DNA from: Micropterix aruncella
Taxonomy: Eukaryota; Arthropoda; Insecta; Lepidoptera; Micropterigidae
Direction of reading: 5' to 3'
Assembly: GCA_944548615.1 (NCBI GenBank)
Contig: OX155961.1
Span: 29,494,770 to 29,558,769, forward strand
Length of the DNA: 64,000 bases
Shown here: positions 56,721 to 64,000 of the stretch, one piece after another
Layout: every line of letters begins with the position of its first letter
How positions within the stretch are numbered: the first letter of the stretch is position 1
Position numbers and translations under genes: made by a program
The notes under the pieces: generated by a model
The model's database searches: none
Told to the model about the DNA's origin: nothing
Seen by the model: the letters and a program-made list of their open reading frames with translations, nothing else

Positions 56721-56980
56721 GATTAGTGGGGGGCAGGCAGCGGACGCGTTATAGAAAAAATAACACATGTGCACGCGACTGGCGCAGCAAACAGCCGCTA
56801 CGGCACACACGGGTGCAACATCCACCCCCTGCAACGCACCCCCCCCCCCCCCTCTTCACCTTGCAACACGCTCCTTCAACCCTGCGGCAGCCGCGACACA
56901 ACACAATTAGTGTCGTCAAAAGTAAGGGGGGATTGCGAAGGGGGTTTGTGTGTCTCAAAAATAGGTTTATATCGTCTATA
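56720..56980. other. GC-rich spacer with C-run
   Basis: Contains a run of C at 56839-56851 and C/G-rich words; frames on both strands are open because of composition. No gene call. Confidence 0.4.
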
Positions 56981-57369
56981 ACAGCGATTCCCAACCTGGG
57001 GTTAATTACCCCCAAGGGGTAAAATAGGATTTTCTGAGTGGTAAAGATAAAGACAAAACAAAATTAATAACAATATCATATTTATCAGATCTTACTTTCT
57101 ACCTACTCACTAATAATTAATGATCAGTTAGTGATTAAGAACATAATTTTTTACATAAAATATAAATACACGCCTACAACGCAGCGCTGCTAGATGCCGC
57201 GTCCTATATACTTATTGATTTATTACAAAATAAAACAAACAGGTATTTTCTTTGTTTAACTTTAAAAGAATAAAATTATTCGAAATATGTATTTTATTTA
57301 TTTAAGAATTAATTACTATAAAACATTATTTTGCTTACAAAAGTAACAGGAACCAAATGGTAAAACCTT

Positions 57370-57510
57370 AACCGTTTGCTTATTTGATTCAGTCACCTGA
57401 CTGGGACTAGCCCGTTCTAGGGTGGACCGGACTCTAATATTACAATAAATTAAGAAAAAGTTTTAGTAAACTGCTAATAGAACTCAATTGCCCTAAAATG
57501 TGGGCTTCAA
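57370..57510 (-). repeat. LINE 3' UTR fragment (family 5) inside the hAT element
   Basis: The complement matches 13075-13195: TTTTAGGGCAATTGAGTT, ATTTATTGTAATATTAGAG and CCTAGAACGGGCTAGTCCC. Retroposition into an existing hAT copy is the simplest history. Confidence 0.65.
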
Positions 57511-57598
57511 AAAAAAATATATTAAAAAAATATATAATAGATAAATCGATGACTATGATATAGTTATTAAATCGAAGACTATGGCGGTTGTTTAACAT

Positions 57599-57767
57599 TA
57601 TAAATAGGATAAAAACGAATTTACCGCGTGAAGCTTGTAGCACTCGACGTTTCGGCGACGTTGCAGCCGCTGCAATCTACCTTAGATACGGCGGCTGCAA
57701 CGCAACGTCTCCAAAACGTCGGATGCTACAAACTTCACGCGGTAAATTCGTATTTATCCTATTTATA
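57599..57767. mobile_element. 169-bp palindromic MITE
   Basis: TATAAATAGGATAAAAACG, AATTTACCGCGTGAAG and GACGTTTCGGCGACGTTGC pair with the complement at the right side (CTTCACGCGGTAAATTCG, CCTATTTATA). About 75-bp arms with a few mismatches and a short AT-containing loop near 57680. Possible TA target duplication. Confidence 0.75.
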
Positions 57768-57929
57768 TATTATTCGAAAAATTATTTATTTTTCGCAATT
57801 TAAAAAGAAAAGCATGCAATAGGTAGTTAATTTGTTTTTTAAACTAAACTTTTTCGGAAGTATTTGTTAATATCTAACCCGCTTATTTGGTAATAGCCTC
57901 AAAAAGATTGAGAACCGCTGGTCTATAAT

Positions 57930-59430
57930 CAGATTGGCCAGCGACCACAACACCAACGACGAAGAGGTTGCTAATCTATATAGATAGACTTTAAACGCAA
58001 TATGGCAGTTTCTAATGAAATCTTCCCATTGAAAATTAAATCAAAATGTCGAAAAAAATGGTCATTAAAATATTTTTTCCCGGAGTGTATAGGGGGAGGG
58101 GGGGTGGTTTAAGGGAACGATTACAATTTCTCGTTGATGATTTTTTGAGGCTAAATTTTGTCAAATCGGTTAATTCGTTTATAAATTATGATCCTAAGCC
58201 TTATTAACTTGATTATGTTTTAAGTCTTTCAACGATTGTACCTCAAGAACGGATAGTGCGATTTCAAAAATAATTTCTTCATTTAGTTTTTCCTTAACCT
58301 TTCTCAACAGCAATTTACCTCACGTTAATAAAAACAATACAAAAACCCCTACAATAAAAACGCTAGAACGTTTGTTGATTTGACGTGTTTGTTGATTTAA
58401 CACGCATAGAAGGATACCCCAAAACGATAATTGTATTATATTAGACAAGCAACGTATTATTTGCTTTACTTTGCAGGCAGTAGAGTGAAATAATTGAACG
58501 AGTATTTCTTAGATCATGGTGACCAAGCAAACTAATTTTACAAGGGTGATAAAAATAATTAATTGTTTTATAAGTAGATTCCTACGCCATCTTTAAGAAT
58601 GTAATTTTAAATCAATGGATGTAGTTGTTCTCTTTTAGATAAGTTGACAGTACGTATCGCTTATACGCTTTATACGAAAATATGTACTTTCTATTAAAAT
58701 TTATAAAAATAAATATTAATTAAATAATAAAATAAACTACGAATATTGACCGTTTATGCAATCTTTGCCCAAAAAAGTATTTGCGAATTTACCGCAATAA
58801 TAGCTCGGTAATATCTTACAAGGAACTTCAATTGCATGATACATGAATCAAAACCCATTAACGTCAAACTCGTTCAACCAAGCTTCAGGCCAGTAATCTG
58901 AATACCAAGTCTTAAACTTTTAAATTGATTGTCTAAAGTGAAGGCAAGAGAAGGCGTCAGACCGTTTACGTCGCTCATTTCATCAGTTTAAAATATTTAC
59001 AATTTACAATAATCCCATAAATACCCTAGAGTACTTTAACGGCACGATGGTTCAACAATCAAACCCCACAACTCCCCTCCCCCTCCGTCCGCAGCACCCC
59101 CAATTTACCCCTAACTAGTTATTATAATATTGAAAGCGCTCGTGTAGTGGAGGGTTGCCCGAGAGTATAATCCGCATCCCCCTCGTCGGACCGCTCGCGG
59201 AGAAGGGTCGCGCGACCCCTGCCGCGGCGTATAGTCCGCTGGCTTCGCGGAACCCTCTTGCCAGAACCCCCCAACAGGGTCCATTATAATAGAATGTTTC
59301 GAATTTGGCACAGGTACCAATTTATTTGTGTACGCAATAACAATACGGGCTCACTTTCGCTCGAACTGCTGTCGTGTCTGAGAAGGGAGTGTTGCGCAGT
59401 ATCTTCACTGCTTTGTCAATAATTAAACAT
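57930..59430. other. No gene recognised; GC-rich patch 59090-59330
   Basis: AT-rich except for a CpG-rich patch at 59090-59330 (CGGACCGCTCGCGGAGAAGG). The minus frame at 59111-59320 has no motif. The patch may be a regulatory island. Confidence 0.4.
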
Positions 59431-60110
59431 TTATAAAATATCGATGTTTGTATCTGCCTCAATTTTTATAATAAATTACCAGAAAACATAAACAAATATT
59501 CAAAATATTATAACAGATTCAGGAAAGAAACGAAGAAATATTTAATTCAAAAATGTATATATGACCCTAATTAATTTTATTATATTTAATAGATATTTTC
59601 TATAAGACTTTCAAAAGCTATTGATATTATTCTCATTTGTGATTTGTATATTTATTCTTAATTCTTAAATTTATTTCTGACTCTTACTGCTGTTCTTTTG
59701 AATTCGAGTTTGAATTTGATTATTCAAGTTTTTATATTTTTAGATTAATTTTCTTTTTATTATTATTTTTTGATTGATTTATTCATGTTGTTTTTTATAT
59801 CTAGTCTTATCTTTAGTTAATGTGGTTTCTCACTCTAAAACTCTCATTGGATGCTTTCTATTTTTCTAGTTGTTTATATTTTTGTTACTAAATTACTGTT
59901 TTTTGTGTTTTTCTATTAGTTTTTTTATTTCTTTCCTTGAATTTCTGATTTTTTATGTTATTTTATTATTTAGTTTTTTTAAAGACTTTTTCATAATTTT
60001 GTGTGTAATTGAAAATGTAATTTTGTTTGAAAAAAAATTATTTTAAATGTAATTTTGATACCCAGATCATAATTTTGATACCCATTTTTTGAAAAATAAA
60101 TACTTTGGAG
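59430..60110 (+). pseudogene. LINE family 3 C-terminus and 3' UTR
   Basis: A frame at 59450-59573 reads FLYNKLPENINKYSKYYN and then FRKETKKYLIQKCIYDPN before a stop, the usual LINE ORF2 C-terminus (F-x-KLP-x2-I ... F-K-x-L-x3-L). The T-rich 3' UTR that follows is the complement of 26218-26760. The tail is near GAAAAATAAATACTTT. Confidence 0.65.
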
Positions 60111-60114
60111 ATTC

Positions 60115-61310
60115 CACGCGCCTTGACGTCGATATTAACAAAATGGCAAGAGCGTGGAATTATTCAATAGACTCTATACAGAATTTAATATGTCTTTAAA
60201 AATAAGTCAATTTCAATTAAATAATAAGTAATAGTAGTAGCTCCCCATAAATAAAATAAACAATTTCATGTACTCACAACTACTTCAAGGTTACTAAAAT
60301 ATAATGTTTATTTGGATTTTATCACCCCGCAGACATATCTTGTCCGTGTCGAGGTAGTATTTGATTTATTAATAAACTTATTTAACTCAATGTACCCGAA
60401 CTAAAACTCGAATATTAACTAAATTACTAGTAATTTAATAGGTACTTCAAATTAAAATGTTCGATGCTAAATGAGAAAAGAGTTGATAAATTATTCTAAT
60501 ATAGGCCTGGTAAACTTTGAAATCTTGAAATTTTATGATAACGATTTTCGCCATCTCTGCATATTACATGTATCGCAGCGTTATTCAAAATCATCATTAA
60601 ATAATTTATTGTCTCAAAATGAAGTTACAAATACAAAATGATTATTTCGATACTGCCTAATGATAAAATAAAATCATAAATTGAGAAATGTCATGAAACC
60701 AATTAAAATTATTATTAAAATAAAATTCAAATTATTGCAAGTTTGTCTGCGACTATGATCACTTCTGGATTTTGGAATCTTCTTATTTTTAAGGGTTCGG
60801 ATTACTTAGGCTTCATTCTAGAACTTATATAACATTTCTGGAGCGTCGAAGCATAGAATGTGTCGCATTACAGTCGACATGCGGGGTGTGAAGTGCGTGT
60901 GAGAACCCGCAAGCAATTAGCCAAGACCCCGATACCACCGACTCCCGACTCGCATCGATTGGGAACTAAAGGGGAGCAACATTTTTGTCGCTCCGGCGCA
61001 CAGTGGCTTATTGGCATTTCTGCGTAATTTTGATGGAATTTATGTTTAGGAAAAAAAAAGAATTTAATGTTAATGGAAAAAAAAACTTTTTATATTATTT
61101 TGCGTTTAATTCAATTTTATTCTTTAGTTAAGAAATCACACAGACAAAGTATTAGGTCAACTGTCCACACACGTTTTATCGCCGTGGTAACTTACGGTTA
61201 ATTCGCCGTGTGCAACACGGTCTACAGAGTTTATGGATTACTATGGAAGCTTGTTGACGGACACGGCGGAAAACGGACGGCGCGCCGCCGACGTGTCTGT
61301 TCCAAAGTGA
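60115..61310. other. No gene recognised; 60840-61010 complex
   Basis: AT-rich, apart from 60840-61010 (CGTCGAAGCATAGAATGTG, ACTCGCATCGATTGGG), which is single-copy here and less AT-rich. No coding frame with motifs. Confidence 0.4.
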
Positions 61311-61316
61311 TCCTTA

Positions 61317-61506
61317 CAGGTCCTGCAGCGAAAGCTGGCACGTTCACAGTACTCACACTAATGCAATGTCGTGACGCGCGACGTGACTTTCACTTGATGC
61401 GCATCATAAAAAGTCTTTCCGTCTCTCTCGCTCGCGGTCAAGTATAGTGACATTGCATTAGTGTGAGTACTTACTGTGAACGTGCCAGCTCTTATCGCGT
61501 GACCTG
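61317..61506. mobile_element. 190-bp MITE with TA target duplication
   Basis: CAGGTC at 61317 pairs with GACCTG at 61506; inside, AGCTGGCACGTTCACAGTAC and CTCACACTAATGCAATGTC pair with the complement at 61455-61495. TA steps border both ends, consistent with Tc1/mariner-type transposition. The loop (61375-61445) is unique. The frames over it read the two arms and are not coding. Confidence 0.75.
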
Positions 61507-61509
61507 TAC

Positions 61510-62125
61510 AGCACTGACGATCGTGCCTAGACCATCGATACATGATCCCCTAGATGGGCCTTTCGCGCTCGAAAATAACCCCTTCAAAACCACTACTAAA
61601 AAGCAGGCCAGTAGTAGTTTAATAGCAGTCCGCTGGCAGACAGCCGACCGTTTCCGGCGTGAGAGCTGCAGCGAAGAATATTGGCGCGCTACTCTCTCTC
61701 ACACTGTTCAATTTATTGCACTCTCTATCACATGATTTACGAGCAAAGAGTATGTGGAGCCAACTTATTTGTATGTATCTAGCTAATATATCGATGGCCT
61801 AGACACGGCGAAATAACCGTAGGTTTTCACGGCAAAAAAAAGTTTGTGGACATGTCGGTCTTATAGAAAAATTACATTTTAAAAAATTACAGATTAATAA
61901 AAAATAAAATCGATTACATATGTCAATAAAATGACATAAATTACATTAAACTATTAATGACAACATTAACGGCAACAAAGAAGTTTGATTAATTTTATTT
62001 GAATAGTATTAAATAGTTGATTAATTACTTTTAACTTGAATAAGCTATCATTGTTAGTTTCCGAGATATTAGGGTTTCTGTTGTTTGTCCGGATTGAACC
62101 CAAGTGTATTATTAAAATATTTCTA
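61510..62125. other. No gene recognised
   Basis: Non-coding spacer; frames without motifs. Confidence 0.4.
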
Positions 62126-62129
62126 AAAT

Positions 62130-62460
62130 TAAATAAGTCTTCTTCTTGAGTGCCATCTCCTATCGGAGGTCGCCGGTCATTATGACTTGGTCCCGTGATG
62201 TTGCGGCGCGGACCAACACGGTGGTGCTTGAGTTGAACCATTCAGCAAGGTTTTGTAGCCAGTGGATTCTTCTTCGGCCAGGTCTATGGCGGCCTTTTAT
62301 CTTTCCTTGCAGGTTTAATTGGAGGTGGTATTTGTTACCACGCATTATGTGGCCCATTCATTGTAATTTTCTTCTCTTTATGGTCTTCAGTAATTCCACT
62401 GCTTTGTGCATTCTTTGCAGCACCGTCTCATTTATAACTCTATCCGTCCATTAAAGAGGT
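62130..62460 (-). pseudogene. LINE ORF2 C-terminal fragment
   Basis: On the minus strand: RVINETVLQRMHKAVELLKT, then a TGA, then MGHIMRGNKYHLQLNLQGKI and GRRRIHWLQNLAEWFNSST. This matches a widespread arthropod LINE C-terminal pattern (LGH-x-R-x4-Y-x-LLQLI-x-QGKI-x-GRR-x-GRRR-x-SWL). One in-frame stop and an early end make it dead. Clade uncertain (RTE- or Jockey-related). Confidence 0.65.
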
Positions 62461-62689
62461 ACAAAAGTGAAATTATTGAATTATTAAAAAAAAGATATTT
62501 TAAGCTTTTTCGTATCTCAACGTCCAATATATGTTAGTATGTATAAATACATGTTACAATGTGAGATGCCTAAAATGATTATAATTATTATTATATAAGG
62601 AGGCCATACGTAGTGTTCCTGTTATCGCGTATAAACTATCTAAGAACGCATTTTAATGATTTTTTGTTAATTGGATAATATAATTGATT

Positions 62690-63020
62690 TTAATGTTGAT
62701 GATTCTCACTCTAGATGTGCGAAAAATACACTGTGCGACGTTCCTCGATTCAAGTTTCTCTTTTCCTCCCCGCGTCGCTCGTCGTTAATAAAGCCGGTCG
62801 CATTAGGGGGCGAAGCGGACGGGCCCTTTGTGCCGGCGCGACGGGACCCCATTGTTATTGTTCGCTCATTTAAAAAGCGTTTCAACCCCCATCCCCCCGT
62901 GGTGGAATCCCCCCCTACCCCCTACTCGGTCGCTTCAGGGGCAGCGAAACTGGAGGGCACGTGACGGTTGACACTGAAGCGAACCGGTTTTTAATGTTAT
63001 CGTGTTTACGCACCTGTGCA
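62690..63020. promoter_or_regulatory. GC-rich single-copy stretch; candidate conserved element
   Basis: GTCGCATTAGGGGGCGAAGC, GGACGGGCCCTTTGTGCCGG and ATTGTTATTGTTCGC in a compact GC-rich island. The 97-codon plus frame at 62671-62964 lacks motifs. Its texture is unlike the transposons around it. Function unknown. Confidence 0.3.
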
Positions 63021-63129
63021 CATGGATCACTGTGCTAAACCCGGACAAAGGTTGATGTATAGTACCCAAAAACATCTATATCTCGTTTTGGATTTCTATA
63101 TCTCTGTTTTCACCAACCTGCAGGTTAAA

Positions 63130-63470
63130 CAGCTTAACCGACTGACTTGAAATTTGAAACATAGACTCCTTGGGGGATCAATTAAGCGGTGTGATTCATA
63201 AAAGTTCAAAAGATTTCAAAAATGTTCAAAAGTTCAAAAATGGGCTCTGGTTAATCCATCTCATTCGAAACGTAGATACCTGAAGGGTTAAGTAAGCGGT
63301 GTAATCCATAAAAAGCGTTAAAAAATCAAAAATGATCCAAAATGTTTGGGTTATTTACATACATTTCAAAAATGTGTCCTGCAGGCAGAGTCTAAGCCTT
63401 GAAATTTGAAACATAGACTCTTGAGGAGCTAAAAAAGAGATGTGAATGCAAAGTTCAAAAAAAAAAAACA
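63130..63470 (+). repeat. Short degenerate tandem array
   Basis: CTTGAAATTTGAAACATAGA occurs at about 63146 and 63399. A weaker unit (TTCGAAACGTAGATACC) lies near 63264. The following blocks (AAGCGGTGT-ATCCATAAAA) also repeat. Period is about 115-135 bp. Confidence 0.6.
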
Positions 63471-63517
63471 AAATATTTCAGTTTAAAAAAAAATACAAAC
63501 GACAAATACCTGACCTG

Positions 63518-64000
<483 letters not shown>

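Larger units (their letters stand above)
56982..57920. mobile_element. Non-autonomous hAT element with nested inserts
   Basis: The left end CAGCGATTCCCAACCTGG and the complement of the right end CAGCGGTTCTCAATCTTT form hAT-type terminal inverted repeats. An exact 8-bp duplication GTCTATAA lies at 56974-56981 and 57921-57928, the size made by hAT transposases. No transposase remains. The interior holds a LINE 3' UTR fragment (57370-57510) and a palindromic MITE (57599-57767), so the 939 bp length is partly acquired. Confidence 0.85.

Noticed and set aside
56669..57022. 117-codon plus frame across a C-run
   Set aside because: Proline-rich translation results from the homopolymer and the frame runs into the hAT end.

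Overview
The window is AT-rich eukaryotic DNA, most probably from a moth or butterfly (Lepidoptera). The support is indirect: short LEP1-like Helitrons with 5'-TC and CTAG-3' ends in A^T sites, a dense mix of CR1/Jockey-like LINE tails, mariner, hAT and piggyBac-like remnants, a BEL/Pao retrotransposon with a tRNA-Tyr-like primer site, and no bacterial-style gene organisation. I could not recognise a single host protein-coding exon, rRNA or functional tRNA. The window reads as a large intergenic or intronic stretch that is a nested archive of transposons, separated by a few non-repetitive GC-richer islands that may be regulatory.

Layout. 1-2.8 kb: no gene. 2.8-8 kb: a LINE 3' fragment, a piece of a GC-rich repeat, a Helitron, a terminal fragment of a DNA-transposon family (called M754 here), then a larger GC-rich repeat. 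8-11.5 kb: little beyond a LINE scrap. 11.5-12.9 kb: two full copies of the GC-rich repeat, one inserted inside the other in inverse orientation, each with its own target-site duplication. 13-20.5 kb: LINE 3' ends, a Helitron carrying an inserted LINE, and a C-terminal fragment of a LINE with a restriction-like endonuclease. 21-26.8 kb: repeats, a second Helitron, a MITE pair carrying inverted CTCF-like motifs, and a LINE tail. 28.6-30.4 kb: a 5'-truncated LINE whose reverse-transcriptase frame is broken by one stop codon. 30.4-35.8 kb: an M754 copy with the GC-rich repeat inserted near its end, a snap-back MITE, and two 306-bp piggyBac-like MITEs. 37-43 kb: a duplicated TATA-containing segment, a mariner pseudogene, a full M754 copy and more GC-rich repeat. 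43.4-51.9 kb: a complete BEL/Pao element. 52-64 kb: a degenerate minisatellite, LINE tails, a hAT element with an 8-bp target duplication and nested inserts, a small TA-flanked MITE, a short tandem array and a 213-bp (TA)n tract.

The only intact gene is the 1,870-codon gag-pol frame of the BEL/Pao element (44870-50482). Its LTRs are 1,322 bp each and identical on direct reading. It has a 5-bp target duplication, a primer site, a polypurine tract and all expected catalytic residues, so it is a very recent and possibly still competent insertion.

The most novel item is the GC-rich, roughly 680-bp repeat. At several loci it is flanked by direct repeats of 9-14 bp, and at two loci the pre-insertion site can be inferred. 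This looks like a non-autonomous retroposon rather than a fold-back DNA transposon. The terminal 25 bp of M754 copies also received two independent insertions (BEL and the GC-rich repeat) at almost the same base.
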